A stretch of DNA of 64,000 nucleotides from Agromyces mediolanus (GTDB taxonomy: Bacteria > Actinomycetota > Actinomycetes > Actinomycetales > Microbacteriaceae). Numbering within the stretch: the first letter of the stretch is position 1; each line of letters starts with the position of its first letter. This document shows positions 17,601 to 25,778 of the stretch, piece by piece. The stretch lies in contig NZ_JAMBNX010000004.1 of NCBI RefSeq assembly GCF_023715325.1, forward strand, positions 310,001 to 374,000, written 5' to 3'. The notes under the pieces are model-generated. The model was not told where the DNA came from. It saw only the letters and a program-made list of their open reading frames with translations, and searched no databases. The position numbers were made by a program, and so were the translations under genes.

Positions 17601-18449
17601 CGTCGTCACCCGGTTGCCGGTGAAGGTCGAGCCGCTGATCTCGACCGCGGCGCCCTTGGCGTCGTAGGCGACGGCGCCGCCGCCATTGGCGAGGCCGCCA
17701 GCCGCGGTGACGGTGTTGTCGCGGAACGCCGAGCCCGTGATCGTGAACGACTGGTCGGCGGGCGTGCCGAACGCCTCGTAGTAGACCGCGCCGCCGGCGG
17801 CGGTGCCGGCGGTGTTGGCCTCGAAGACGGAGTCCTCGATGGTCAGCGTGCCGCCGATGAACTGCACGGCGCCGCCGGGGGCGGCCGATCCCGCGGTCGA
17901 TGCGTTGTCGCGGAAGGTGGTGTTGCGGAGCACGAGCTCGTCGCGGTCGGGCTGTTCGGCCGAGCCGCCGATGATCGCGCCGCCGCCGTACGCGGCGTCG
18001 ACGCCGCCCTCGAAGGAGAGGCCGTCGATGGTGACCGAGATCCCGCCGGACATCGACTCATCGAGGATGAGCAGCTGGGCGGTGCCGTCGCCGATGATCT
18101 CGGCGGCCCCACCGGTCGACTCCACGAGGAGCGTCGAACCCGCCGTGGTGCCGAGCGTCAGCGGGCCGAGCGTGCCGAGCTCCGTCAGGCGGTACTCGCC
18201 CGCGGGAACCTGCACGGTCGCGTCGCCCTGGTTGCTGGCGACGCAGAGCGCGTTGCGCAAGGTGGCGGGCGAGGCCTGCGTGGTGACGCGGTCGTCGTCG
18301 CACGCGGCGTTCGCGTCACCGTCGGTGAACGCGCTGACGACGAGCACTGCCGGGGCGGCGACGGCCGGCGGCGCGAAGAGGAGTCCGCCGCTCACGAGCG
18401 CGACGGTGATGAGCGCCGCTGCGGCACTCCGGACGTGTCCAGCCCGCAA
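14640..18449 (-). CDS. Large wall-anchored surface protein with beta-helix and Ig-like domains
   Basis: A 1269-aa putative adhesin. A signal peptide (residues 1-31, ending AVAAP) precedes a region of Pmp/CSLREA-like beta-helix repeats (about 40-370; many 'TVTGSxFxxNxA' units). Then come an invasin-like domain, about six He_PIG-type Ig repeats (each with GSLPAGLTL- or GxPAWLSL-like strands), one I-set-like Ig (WQRSGDRGASWQPIAG), and an IPT-like domain. A sorting signal LSRTG (from 1233) with a hydrophobic segment and RRRR end suggests sortase anchoring. TTG at 18449 has GGAAAGGG at proper spacing and gives a clean signal peptide; a TTG 48 nt upstream is the alternative. It diverges from the tail-collar operon. 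Confidence 0.85.
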   Translation of the reverse strand: MRAGHVRSAAAALITVALVSGGLLFAPPAVAAPAVLVVSAFTDGDANAACDDDRVTTQASPATLRNALCVASNQGDATVQVPAGEYRLTELGTLGPLTLGTTAGSTLLVESTGGAAEIIGDGTAQLLILDESMSGGISVTIDGLSFEGGVDAAYGGGAIIGGSAEQPDRDELVLRNTTFRDNASTAGSAAPGGAVQFIGGTLTIEDSVFEANTAGTAAGGAVYYEAFGTPADQSFTITGSAFRDNTVTAAGGLANGGGAVAYDAKGAAVEISGSTFTGNRVTTSDHSPALGGAVRQQSGPATITASTFTGNAVQGGSAGGAAIEAEGGAVTAQYNRIAGNTGAAALSADASSAVTATLNWWGCNLGPTSAPCDLAAIATGTSSPYLKLSAVASPAAVNSGSTSQLTGSLLVDSAGAGVPAAELSAFQGVSAGWTASGPAGSTVSPASVTIANGLVSGVFTAGATGGSGGAALGLDAASVPVAIDVTAIPAFTSPDELVATIGLPIDFDVTAVGSPAPVISRVSGTLPNGLVFTAGPDGSAKITGTATDAAGEYPIGLRAENGATATQTLVISVGAVPSFSGSTTPTLGIRQAADVTITAVGDPAPAIELASGSLPAGLTLTDQLDGTAKLGGTPTASGAFPVELRAVNRFGATVTSYTITVTAPPGITSSDRASFTADGTEQSFPITFSPGYPAATEAPALSGAPAWLSLTTDGGTRLVGTPPRSAGGTHEFVISLSNPAGTTTQVFTLTVVAAPAYAGPTGYSVAAGAPIDETIAFAGSPTPGVTAIDDSALPAGITASDLGGGRVRLQGTATAAAAGSYLLGIDVANSAGSLHQDIGLVIGLAPSVTSAATTTFTVGSAGSLPITVVGGYPVAGPVAFGGTVPAWLSLSGPAGAQQLVGTPPAGAGGTVEFDLVVSNAFGTDRQAFRLVVNETPAVTQDPADASAVAGTALGFTAAASGFPAPSVQWQRSGDRGASWQPIAGATAGTLTLTATLGDDGARYRAVFTNAAGQATSAEATLAVGEVPEFAAHSDVTVLPGAARSIDVSVAGHPAAAITASGLPAWLTLTDHGDGTATLSGTPALGDAATSAIELVATNAYGSDVLEFSLTVDDEVALPSQLPATVHGVLGGVPAELRRGQTVTVSGAGFLPGAPIALGVYSTLTPLGSAVADGAGAFSAEVTIPETLAAGEHALAASGVGADGSARVIAAETTLVVPASVPGDGGNGSMPGGLSRTGVETLLPMLLAAGGILAGLALLVLLAVRRRRSA

Positions 18450-18595
18450 ACGAAGCCCTTTCCCGATGCGCCGTCCCGACGGCGCGATGCACCCCAACTG
18501 GGTACGCCCGAATGCTATCGGCAGATTCGATCGGAGAGATAGTGTGGGCCCGCCGCCCAGTTCGGGGGGCGTGCTTTCGGGATCTCAGGAGCGAC

Positions 18596-19033
18596 GTGAC
18601 GTCAGGACTCTCACGCCGCACCGCACTCGGGGCCGGCGCAGCTGCGCTCGGCGCCGCGGCGGTCGGCACCGCTGTGCCCGCGCAGGCGCAGCCGGCGGCG
18701 CGCGCGGCGACCGCATCGACCCCCGCTGCCGGTGCGACGGCGAGCGACCCGGGGATGCCCGTCCGCGCTCAGTTCCTCGGCCGTGAGGGCACGGTCTACG
18801 ACGGGGCATCCCAGTGGTCGGCCCACCGGCTCACGCTCGACCGCGTCGGCGAGCTGCCCGGCGACGGCGATGCCGAACATCGCTTCGCCGTGCGGTTCAC
18901 GACGGATGACGCGGCGCGCGACGGCATCTACCGCCTCACCTCGCCCGGCGAACCCGACGCGATCCTGTACCTCACGCGGGTCGGCGGCGGCGCCCCCACG
19001 CTCGAGGGCATCGTGGATCGGCGGTCCATCTGA
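18596..19033 (+). CDS. Tat-exported DUF6916-like protein
   Basis: A 145-aa protein whose N-terminus SRRTALGAGAAALGAAAVG is a twin-arginine signal. The mature part (PVRAQFLGREGTVYDG to YLTRVGG) resembles DUF6916, a small domain often encoded beside tail-collar proteins. The GTG start is chosen because AGGAG lies just upstream and it puts the Arg pair near the N-terminus. Its stop shares one base with the first tail-collar gene, so the products are likely made together. Function unknown; the family name is from memory of the pattern. Confidence 0.65.
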   Translation: MTSGLSRRTALGAGAAALGAAAVGTAVPAQAQPAARAATASTPAAGATASDPGMPVRAQFLGREGTVYDGASQWSAHRLTLDRVGELPGDGDAEHRFAVRFTTDDAARDGIYRLTSPGEPDAILYLTRVGGGAPTLEGIVDRRSI

Positions 19034-19545
19034 TGGCCGAACCCTTCGTCGGGGAGATCCGGGTCTTCGCCGGCAGCTTCGCCCCCGTCGGCTGGGAGCT
19101 GTGCAACGGCCAGCTCCTCTCCATCGCGCAGAACGATGCGCTGTTCGCCTTGATCGGCACGACGTACGGCGGCGACGGTATCACCACCTTCGGGCTCCCC
19201 GACCTCGCCGGCCGGATTCCGGTGCACCGGGGCGTGCTGCCCGGCGGCGGCACCTACGAGCTCGGCGCGACGGGCGGTGCGGAGCGAGTCGCGCTGACGC
19301 AGAACCAGCTGCCGCAGCACACTCACGTGCCGAACGCCACGGCGACGCCCGACACCACGAGTCCAGCGGGCGCGGTCTGGTCGACGCAGACCACCGGCGC
19401 CTACCAGCCGGCCGACCCGGGCACGCCGATGGGCGCCCAGGCGGTCCAACCGGCCGGCGGCTCCCTCCCCCACGAGAACATGCCGCCGAGCCTGGCGATC
19501 ACCTACATCATCGCCGTCCAAGGCATCTTCCCGCCTCGGGGCTGA
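19033..19545 (+). CDS. Phage tail-collar domain protein (copy 1)
   Basis: A 170-aa protein of the tail-collar/microcystin-dependent (MdpB-like) family. It has the hallmark opening (MAEPFVGEIRVFAGSFAPVG), the WELCNGQLLSIAQNDALFAL segment, TTYGGDGITTFGLPDLAGR, the HTH metal-ligand-like motif near QHTHV, and the end SLAITYIIAVQGIFPPRG. There is no signal peptide. It is one of three tandem paralogs with the same frame layout, made after the Tat protein and coupled to it by a one-base overlap. Confidence 0.9.
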   Translation: MAEPFVGEIRVFAGSFAPVGWELCNGQLLSIAQNDALFALIGTTYGGDGITTFGLPDLAGRIPVHRGVLPGGGTYELGATGGAERVALTQNQLPQHTHVPNATATPDTTSPAGAVWSTQTTGAYQPADPGTPMGAQAVQPAGGSLPHENMPPSLAITYIIAVQGIFPPRG

Positions 19546-19556
19546 GAGGAGCACTC

Positions 19557-20057
19557 ATGGCCGACCCCTATCTCGGTGAGATCCGTCGCGTCGCCTTCAA
19601 CTACGCCCCGAAGAACTGGGCGTTCTGCGACGGGCAGATGCTCTCGATCAGCACGTTCCAGGCCCTGTTCTCGGTGCTCGGCACCACCTACGGCGGGAAC
19701 GGCGTCACCACCTTCGCCCTGCCGAACCTGCAGGGCCGCACGCCGCGCGGGGCGGCGGAGCGCTCCGACTGGGGGCGCGTCGAGGGGGAGGAGTTCCACT
19801 GGCTCACGGTGAACGAGATGCCGACGCACACCCACCAGGTGAAGGCGTCGAGCGGCCCGGCCGCGGCATCGTCTCCGGCGTCCGCGTACTGGGCCACCAC
19901 CGAGCAGGCCGCCTACGGCAGCGGACAACCGTCGGCGCAGCTGCGGCCCGCTGCGATCTCCACCGCCGGCCAGACCGCGCCGCACGAGAACCGCCCACCG
20001 TTCCTCGTCGTGAACTACATCATCGCCCTCAACGGCATCTACCCCTCGCGGGGCTGA
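19557..20057 (+). CDS. Phage tail-collar domain protein (copy 2)
   Basis: A 166-aa paralog of the preceding gene. Landmarks are GEIRRVAFNYAPKNWAFCDG, TTYGGNGVTTFALPNLQGR, THTHQVKASSG and the terminal VVNYIIALNGIYPSRG. GAGAGGAG precedes the ATG at 19557. Sequence between the collar core and the end differs clearly from copy 1, so the three proteins are diverged rather than recent copies. Confidence 0.9.
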   Translation: MADPYLGEIRRVAFNYAPKNWAFCDGQMLSISTFQALFSVLGTTYGGNGVTTFALPNLQGRTPRGAAERSDWGRVEGEEFHWLTVNEMPTHTHQVKASSGPAAASSPASAYWATTEQAAYGSGQPSAQLRPAAISTAGQTAPHENRPPFLVVNYIIALNGIYPSRG

Positions 20058-20082
20058 CGGCCACCGATCGGAGCACGCGAAC

Positions 20083-20610
20083 ATGGCCGACCCCTACTAC
20101 GGAGAGATCCGCACCATCGGATTCAGCTACGCGCCCTCGGGCTGGGCGCTGTGCAACGGACAGCTCCTCCCCGTCCAGCAGAACGCACCGCTGTTCTCGA
20201 TCCTTGGCACCCAGTACGGCGGCGACGGCACGAGGACGTTCGCGCTGCCGAACCTGAACGGCCACGTGGCGATGGGGCAGGGGGGCGGTCCCGGGCTCAC
20301 GCCGCGCACCGTCGGCGACGCGACCGGGACTCCGACGGTGACCTTGCTGACCATGGAGATGCCGCAGCACACGCACCCGGCGATGTCCGTGGACGCGGGA
20401 GCCACCACGGGCTCTGCGGCGAACGGCGCCTGGGCGCAGCAGAAGTACGGTCGAGTGGCCCGGCGGGCGTTCACCGGCACCCAGAACGTGAACATGCGCC
20501 CGGACGCACTGGGCCTCGCCGGCGGCAACCAGGCGCACAACAACCTGCCGCCGGTCCTCGGGATGTTCTTCATCATCTCCCTCGGCGGCATCTTTCCGCC
20601 GCGTCCCTGA
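20083..20610 (+). CDS. Phage tail-collar domain protein (copy 3)
   Basis: A 175-aa third paralog: GEIRTIGFSYAPSGWALCNG, TQYGGDGTRTFALPNLNGH, PQHTHPAMS and the terminal FIISLGGIFPPRP. The His-x-His pair seen in all three lies at the equivalent place and could coordinate metal as in phage collar domains. It is followed after 6 nt by the acetyltransferase gene. Confidence 0.9.
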   Translation: MADPYYGEIRTIGFSYAPSGWALCNGQLLPVQQNAPLFSILGTQYGGDGTRTFALPNLNGHVAMGQGGGPGLTPRTVGDATGTPTVTLLTMEMPQHTHPAMSVDAGATTGSAANGAWAQQKYGRVARRAFTGTQNVNMRPDALGLAGGNQAHNNLPPVLGMFFIISLGGIFPPRP

Positions 20611-20616
20611 CCACCG

Positions 20617-21147
20617 ATGACCGCCGAGCACGACCTCCGGCATCCGCTCGTGCAGCAGATCGCCGCCTCGGTGCTGCGGGAGCGGCTGCCCGGGATCCCG
20701 GCGGAGCTCGCCGTCCCGCTCGTCGCCGGGCAGCTCGCGGCGAAGTTCGCCACGATGCGAGCCGAACACCCCGGGGCGACCGTCGTGCTGCTGCCACGCT
20801 CCGATGCGGAGCCCGAGGCGGTCGGCTACCTCGTGGCCGACCGCAGTGGCGACGAGATCCGCCTCGTCGACCTGGCCGTGACCGCCCCCGTCCGCGGACG
20901 CGGGATCGCGAGCGCGGCACTCGACGCGCTGGCCGAGGAGGCGGATGTCTCGGGCCGGGCGATCACGCTGTCGGTGTGGGCCGGCGATCCCGCGGAGCGG
21001 CTGTACGCGCGGCACGGCTTCGAGCGGGCGGATGCCGACACCGCCGAGAGCGGTTACCGCGAGCTGCGGCGTCCGCCCCGGCCGACCGAGCGCCAGAGCA
21101 CCGTGTGCACAGGCGACACCAGCACGAGCAGCAGCAGCGCCCAGTAG
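20617..21147 (+). CDS. GNAT family N-acetyltransferase
   Basis: A 176-aa GNAT acetyltransferase. The acetyl-CoA binding motif A is recognisable as VTAPVRGRGIASAALDAL (V/I-x-P-x-x-R-G-x-G form) after the LVDLAV strand, and the C-terminal LYARHGF motif B is present. It follows the third tail-collar gene by 6 nt, so it belongs to the same operon and might modify one of its products. The last 32 codons overlap, on the opposite strand, the end of the ion-channel gene; the natural family end is at about residue 150. Confidence 0.85.
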   Translation: MTAEHDLRHPLVQQIAASVLRERLPGIPAELAVPLVAGQLAAKFATMRAEHPGATVVLLPRSDAEPEAVGYLVADRSGDEIRLVDLAVTAPVRGRGIASAALDALAEEADVSGRAITLSVWAGDPAERLYARHGFERADADTAESGYRELRRPPRPTERQSTVCTGDTSTSSSSAQ

Positions 21148-21722
21148 CCGATCGCCGGCACGAGGATCGACAGGGCGAGGGCCACGAGGAAGAGCCCGGT
21201 GGTGATGACGTCCGCCAGGATGCCGCGGCGGAGGCGCGGCTCCGCGATCGCGTGCAGCGCAGGGTGCCGGAGCAGGTACCAGCGGATGGCGAGCGACATG
21301 CCGCTCGTCAGCACCAGACTGCCGATGTAGACGAGCTTCTGCGCGTCGTCGGTCTCCATCGCGCCGAGCATGGCCGTCGGCACCGGCAGCCAGACGATCG
21401 TGAACATCCAGCCGATCGTGAGCCAGAGCAGGGTCGGGCTGGTGCGCTCGACGCGGGCGAACACCCGGTGGTTCGCGAGCCAGAACGTGGCGATGAGCGC
21501 GAAGCTGAGGGCGAAACTCATGAGCTGCTCGGCGTGCTCGCCGAACCAGACGGCGACGCCGCCGCCCTCGGCACCGGCGTCCGTGACGCTCTCCATCAGC
21601 GGCAGGATCAGCAGCGTCATGGCGATGGCCACGACGGCGTCGGTGAACGCTTTCAGGCGTTCTGCCGAGGTGGTGGTCGGGCCGGTGCCGTCGTCGTCGA
21701 CGGCGGGCTCGTGCGAGGTCAT
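21054..21722 (-). CDS. TMEM175-like (DUF1211) membrane protein
   Basis: A 222-aa protein with about six membrane segments. The RLKAFTDAVVAIAMTLLILP sequence in segment 1 is the DUF1211/TMEM175 signature, a family that includes potassium channels of bacteria and lysosomes. The ATG at 21722 follows a TACCCT -10 box by 6 nt, suggesting a leaderless mRNA. The 3' end runs 94 nt into the convergent acetyltransferase gene. Confidence 0.85.
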   Translation of the reverse strand: MTSHEPAVDDDGTGPTTTSAERLKAFTDAVVAIAMTLLILPLMESVTDAGAEGGGVAVWFGEHAEQLMSFALSFALIATFWLANHRVFARVERTSPTLLWLTIGWMFTIVWLPVPTAMLGAMETDDAQKLVYIGSLVLTSGMSLAIRWYLLRHPALHAIAEPRLRRGILADVITTGLFLVALALSILVPAIGYWALLLLVLVSPVHTVLWRSVGRGGRRSSR

Positions 21723-21742
21723 GCACGCAGGGTAGCGGAGGT

Positions 21743-21790
21743 GTGCGCGTGCGGCCGAGGGGGGGGGAGGAGGAACGGCCGCACGCGCAC
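21743..21790. repeat. Hairpin with a G-rich loop
   Basis: GTGCGCGTGCGGCCG (21743-21757) is perfectly complementary to 21776-21790. The 18-nt loop is almost pure G/A with a run of nine G. It lies in the 222-bp gap upstream of the TMEM175-like gene; the rest of the gap (about 21830-21944) is noticeably AT-rich and holds no gene I can support. Confidence 0.6.
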
Positions 21791-21944
21791 GGTGAGGAGC
21801 CGCGCTCGTGGCGGGCTCAGTCGGTCGGCGCTCTGCCGTGCAATGTCCTAGAGCGTATGGGATTCCAGTGTACTCATTCAAGGTAGAAACGCCTCATTCC
21901 TGCGCGAAAGACCGCTGGGCGCACAGATAGCGCCAGTTCCACGA

Positions 21945-23558
21945 TCAGACGTGGGGAACGAAGCGCTGCCAGGCGATCCGGCGCTCGCCTCGAGGATCGG
22001 CCTCGATCCGGTCCCGCCGGTCGAAGATCAGCGTGAGCCGCTCGGGCTCGGCGTACGGCGGCCAGTCGAGGCATCCGTCGGCGCCGCCGTTCCCGTCCGA
22101 GCCGCCGCGCCCGAGTGGCGACCGCGCCGGCTCGGGAGTGCCGACCGCGGCGAACGCCGCCCAGCGCGCCTGCATCCGCCGGCCGACCGCGGCGAACATG
22201 CCACGTCCGCCGAGCACCGTGAGCCCGACGCCGACCGGGGTGTCGAACTTCTCGAACAGCGCGAAGAGCTCGAGGCCGTGCGTGGCATCCAGCCCGAGCA
22301 GTCGGGCCATCCGCGGCGCCGCGTCGAAGCGGTAGCTCCACGTCGGGGCGAAACGCGCGTGCCGCTCGGCGAGCTTCACGCTCGGGAACCAGAACGTGAA
22401 GTCGCCCGCGAAGTCGGCGGCCGGCCGCCGCTCGGGCAGCCCGGGGTACTGCCGCTTGATGCGCTTGCGCGCCTTCTTGCCGGTGTTCGCGAAGATCGCC
22501 CGGATGCGCGGCTTGGTGGTCGGCAGGATGTCGATGCGCCCCTCGAACAGCGACCCCTCGCGGTCGTTCGTGCCGATCACGAGCGGCACCCGGTGCGCTC
22601 GCCCCTCCTTGAACGCGTCGAGCGGTCGCCACGGCAGCAGCTCGCCGTCGATGACCGGGGCGAGGCTGATCGTGCCCGGGTTCTCGTCCGGAGTGCGGAC
22701 CGCCAGCTCCGTCGTGGCCCGGGCGAGCACGGCCGGGTCCGCGAACCGCAGCATCCGCGCGGCATCCTCCGGCGCCTCGCTCTCGAGGTCGTCGTCGTCG
22801 ACGAGCCGGCTGAGGAGGCGCACGTACTCACCCGCCCAGCGCTGCGCGACCTCGGCCGGGTAGACCGCGTTCGCCGGTGAGGACTGGGCGATCGCCCGGG
22901 CGAACAGCCCCGCGGCGGCCGGCACGGTCATGAGCGTGGTCACCGAGTTCCCGCCGGCCGACTCGCCGAAGAGGGTCACCCGCGACGGGTCGCCGCCGAA
23001 CCGGCGGATGTTCCGCTGCACCCACTCGAGCGCCGCCAGCTGGTCGCGAAGGCCGAGGTTCGCCTCGATCGGATGGCCCGGCATCGAGTAGGCGCGCAGG
23101 TCGAGCCACCCGAGGGCGCCCAGCCGGTAGTTGCAGCTCACGTAGACGATGCCGTGCCGGGCCGCGAAGAGCTCACCCTGCCGCGGATACTCGCCGGAGG
23201 ACCCCACGCTGTAGGCGCCACCGTGCAGGAACACCATGACCGGCAGCCCGGCCGTCGGCCCGGCACCCTCCGGCGAGATGACGTTGAGGCTCAGGCAGTC
23301 CTCACTCCGGGGCAGGTGCGGCGCCGCGCCGATGAACTGCCCGCGCCGGAGCTGCGGGGCGACCGGCCCGAACCGGTGGGCGGCGCGCACCCCGTCCCAT
23401 CCGCTCGCCGGGCGCGGCGCCCGGAACCGCGCGGCTCCCGCGGTCGACGCGGCGAACGGGATGCCCCGCCAGCTCCGCACGCCGCGGCGCCGGACGCCGC
23501 CCACCGCCCCGAGCTCGGTCTCGACGACGAGGCCGTCGTCGGCAGTGCGTGCCCCCAT
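21945..23558 (-). CDS. Type B carboxylesterase
   Basis: A 537-aa alpha/beta-hydrolase of the carboxylesterase type B family. The family signatures are EDCLSLNVISP and the nucleophile elbow VTLFGESAGGNSV (catalytic Ser). Oxyanion-hole HGGAYSVGS precedes it. No signal peptide, so probably cytoplasmic. The ATG at 23558 is chosen because a TAACAT -10 box sits 7 nt upstream on the coding strand, giving a leaderless mRNA; an ATG three codons upstream is possible. Substrate unknown. Confidence 0.88.
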   Translation of the reverse strand: MGARTADDGLVVETELGAVGGVRRRGVRSWRGIPFAASTAGAARFRAPRPASGWDGVRAAHRFGPVAPQLRRGQFIGAAPHLPRSEDCLSLNVISPEGAGPTAGLPVMVFLHGGAYSVGSSGEYPRQGELFAARHGIVYVSCNYRLGALGWLDLRAYSMPGHPIEANLGLRDQLAALEWVQRNIRRFGGDPSRVTLFGESAGGNSVTTLMTVPAAAGLFARAIAQSSPANAVYPAEVAQRWAGEYVRLLSRLVDDDDLESEAPEDAARMLRFADPAVLARATTELAVRTPDENPGTISLAPVIDGELLPWRPLDAFKEGRAHRVPLVIGTNDREGSLFEGRIDILPTTKPRIRAIFANTGKKARKRIKRQYPGLPERRPAADFAGDFTFWFPSVKLAERHARFAPTWSYRFDAAPRMARLLGLDATHGLELFALFEKFDTPVGVGLTVLGGRGMFAAVGRRMQARWAAFAAVGTPEPARSPLGRGGSDGNGGADGCLDWPPYAEPERLTLIFDRRDRIEADPRGERRIAWQRFVPHV

Positions 23559-23707
23559 GGCGCGCATGTTAGCCGCCCGGCGTGAACGGCGGCGGAGGAG
23601 ATCGCCGTGGCGGGAGGTCCCACCTGGCCACGAAGTCCTCCGGGCCCGACCATCCCCTCCCGCGAGACGCGTCGCGCCGAACGACGCCACCTGGCAGACT
23701 CGGGGCC

Positions 23708-24196
23708 ATGGAACTCGGCGTGCACTTCCGACTGACCGACGACGAAGCCGCCCGCGTGCTCGCGGCGGCCGGCGACGACGAGCGGCTCGGGGCGGTGCTG
23801 GCTGAGCTGGAGGCCGACGAGGAGGTCTGGGCGAAGGCCTGCGAGACCGACAAGGCCTGGGACCCGATCGCCTGCTCCCTCGCGCCGGCGGGCGCGTCCG
23901 GCGACTGGCCCGCTCGCGGGGTCATCGGCGGCGCCCGCACCCTGCAGGCCGATGACGAGGAGAGCTGGATCACCCACCTCGCCCCGGGCGAGGTCGCCGA
24001 GGTGGCCGACTACCTCGCCGGGCTCGACGACGCGGCGTTCATCACGGCGTACGCGGCGATGCCCGAGGAGCTGCGCAACCCCGAGTTCGGCCCCGACGAG
24101 CAGGAGTACGCGCTCGCGATGCTCGCGGGACTCCGCCCCTTCTTCGAGGCCGCGCGCCGCGAGGGACAGCACGTGGTCTTCACCGTCGGGTTCTGA
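23708..24196 (+). CDS. DUF1877 (YfbM-like) protein
   Basis: A 162-aa acidic soluble protein. The arrangement MELGVHFRLTDDEAARVLAA, the KAWDPIACSLAP turn and the PEFGPDEQEYALAMLAGLRPF region followed by a GQHVVFTV end matches the YfbM/DUF1877 family, whose function is unknown. A CAGACT -10 box 7 nt before the ATG suggests a leaderless mRNA. It diverges from the carboxylesterase and converges with pucR. Confidence 0.8.
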   Translation: MELGVHFRLTDDEAARVLAAAGDDERLGAVLAELEADEEVWAKACETDKAWDPIACSLAPAGASGDWPARGVIGGARTLQADDEESWITHLAPGEVAEVADYLAGLDDAAFITAYAAMPEELRNPEFGPDEQEYALAMLAGLRPFFEAARREGQHVVFTVGF

Positions 24197-24233
24197 CCGG
24201 CGCGGCGACGCGGTCCCCGTACGCCGCCGCGGC

Positions 24234-25661
24234 TCAGCGCTCGAGCGCGCGGATGGCGAGCCAGGCCGCGGCGCGGTCGTCCGGGCTCGCGAGGGAGAGG
24301 CCGGTGAGCTCCTCGATGCGGTGCAGGCGGGAGGCGAGCGTCTGCCGGTGCACGCCGAGGGCGGTCGCCGTCACGCCGAGTGCGCCGTGTTCGGCGAGGT
24401 AGACGCGCAGCGTCCGCAACAGCTCTCCATCGTCGACCGTGAGCGGCTCCAGCAGGTCGCCGATGCGCGCCGAGGCATCCTCGTCGAGCCGGTCGAGCAC
24501 GTAGGCGACCGTCGGCAGGGCGCGATACCGGACCACCGCCCGCGCGTCCGCGACCGCGGCCTCGTGCGCCTGGCGCGCCTCGGCGGCGCTGCGGGCGAGC
24601 GCGTCGCCGGGCGCGGAGGAGCCGAGGCCGAGCCGGAGCACGACCCGGCCGTCGAGCAGGAACTCCTCGACCCGGCGAGCGAAGGCGTCGACCTGCCCGT
24701 CCCTGAGGAAGCCGATGACCCGCTCGTGCGACTCGGTCACGACGTGCACCGCCCCGAGTTCGTCGAGCCAGCGGGTGACGAGCCGCTCCAGGTCGACGCC
24801 CTTGGACCGGCTGGTGAGCGCGAAGGCGGTCAGCGTGCGGTCGCGCACGCCCCAGCGGCGCAGGAGCTCGGATGCCTCCGGCCCGCCCGCGAGCAGGGTG
24901 TCGACCATCACCGAGCGGCCGAGCCGTTCCGTGCCGCCGTGGTCGTGCGTGCGCAGCAGCAGGTCGAGGAGGGCCGCGGCCTGGGAGGCGAGGTCGCGCG
25001 TGCGGCTCGTGGAGCTCTCGCGCGAGGAGACCACGAGATAGGCGGTGAGGTCCTCGCCGGGGCCGACGGCGTGCACCTGGAGACCGGGGTGACGCACCCG
25101 CACCGGCCGGTGGAACGCGACGGCGACCGCGTCCTGCACGTGCAGCCCGCCCGCCCCCGCGGTGGTGATGACCTGCCCGTGCACGTCGAGGAGCACGGCC
25201 CAGCCGTCGATGCGGTGCGCGAGCTCGGCGACGACCGCCCGGGCGCCGCCGCGGCGGGCGACCTGCGTGAGCACTTTCGTGCCGGTGGTGACGAGGCGGT
25301 CCTCCGCGGCGCGGTCGTCGGCGAGCTGCGCGACGAGCGCGGCGTGCAGCAGCTCGGCGGGCTGCCCGCGACCGAACACGGCGGTCGCATTCGCCTCGGC
25401 GAGCGCGGTGCGCAGCGCGTTCGTGGCCGCCGGAGCGACCAGCACGGCCCCGGTGAGCTCGACCGAGCGGGCGTCGCCCGCGCGGAGCGCGGTGAGCAGC
25501 TCGGCGGCGGTGCCGACGACGAGCGTGGCGAAGGCGGGATGTCCGACGACCGCGAAGTCCGCGAGCGGCACGGCGTCGTCGACCGGGGTCGACGGATCGA
25601 CGCGGCCCTCGACGAGTTCGCCGCCGAGCGTCGCCGCGACGGAATCGAGTCGCCGGGCCAT
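24234..25661 (-). CDS. PucR-family transcriptional regulator
   Basis: A 475-aa regulator. The N-terminal half (about 1-110) is a PucR-type sensing domain, a GGDEF-like spacer follows, and the C-terminal helix-turn-helix is clear (ALGVTATALGVHRQTLASRL, then HRIEELTGLSL). PucR regulators often control purine, amine or alcohol catabolism genes beside them. It diverges from the alcohol dehydrogenase at 25779 with only 117 nt between, so it is the probable regulator of that gene and of the permease. A TACAAT -10 box lies 6 nt before the ATG. Confidence 0.9.
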   Translation of the reverse strand: MARRLDSVAATLGGELVEGRVDPSTPVDDAVPLADFAVVGHPAFATLVVGTAAELLTALRAGDARSVELTGAVLVAPAATNALRTALAEANATAVFGRGQPAELLHAALVAQLADDRAAEDRLVTTGTKVLTQVARRGGARAVVAELAHRIDGWAVLLDVHGQVITTAGAGGLHVQDAVAVAFHRPVRVRHPGLQVHAVGPGEDLTAYLVVSSRESSTSRTRDLASQAAALLDLLLRTHDHGGTERLGRSVMVDTLLAGGPEASELLRRWGVRDRTLTAFALTSRSKGVDLERLVTRWLDELGAVHVVTESHERVIGFLRDGQVDAFARRVEEFLLDGRVVLRLGLGSSAPGDALARSAAEARQAHEAAVADARAVVRYRALPTVAYVLDRLDEDASARIGDLLEPLTVDDGELLRTLRVYLAEHGALGVTATALGVHRQTLASRLHRIEELTGLSLASPDDRAAAWLAIRALER

Positions 25662-25778
25662 CCCCCGATTGTACGGAATGTCGATCGAATCGGCATTGAT
25701 TCACACTTCTTCGCAATGACGAACCCTCGACTCCCTGCCTAGCATCGGCATGCCCAGCAACAGATCCAAGGGAGCATC

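Noticed and set aside
14433-18542. Very long open frames antisense to the large surface protein.
   Set aside because: They are Arg/Gly-rich mirror frames that come from GC3 bias; the minus frame has signal peptide, Ig repeats and sorting signal.
19033-20610. Tail-collar genes as part of a prophage.
   Set aside because: No capsid, terminase, portal, lysis or integrase genes in the window and normal base composition.
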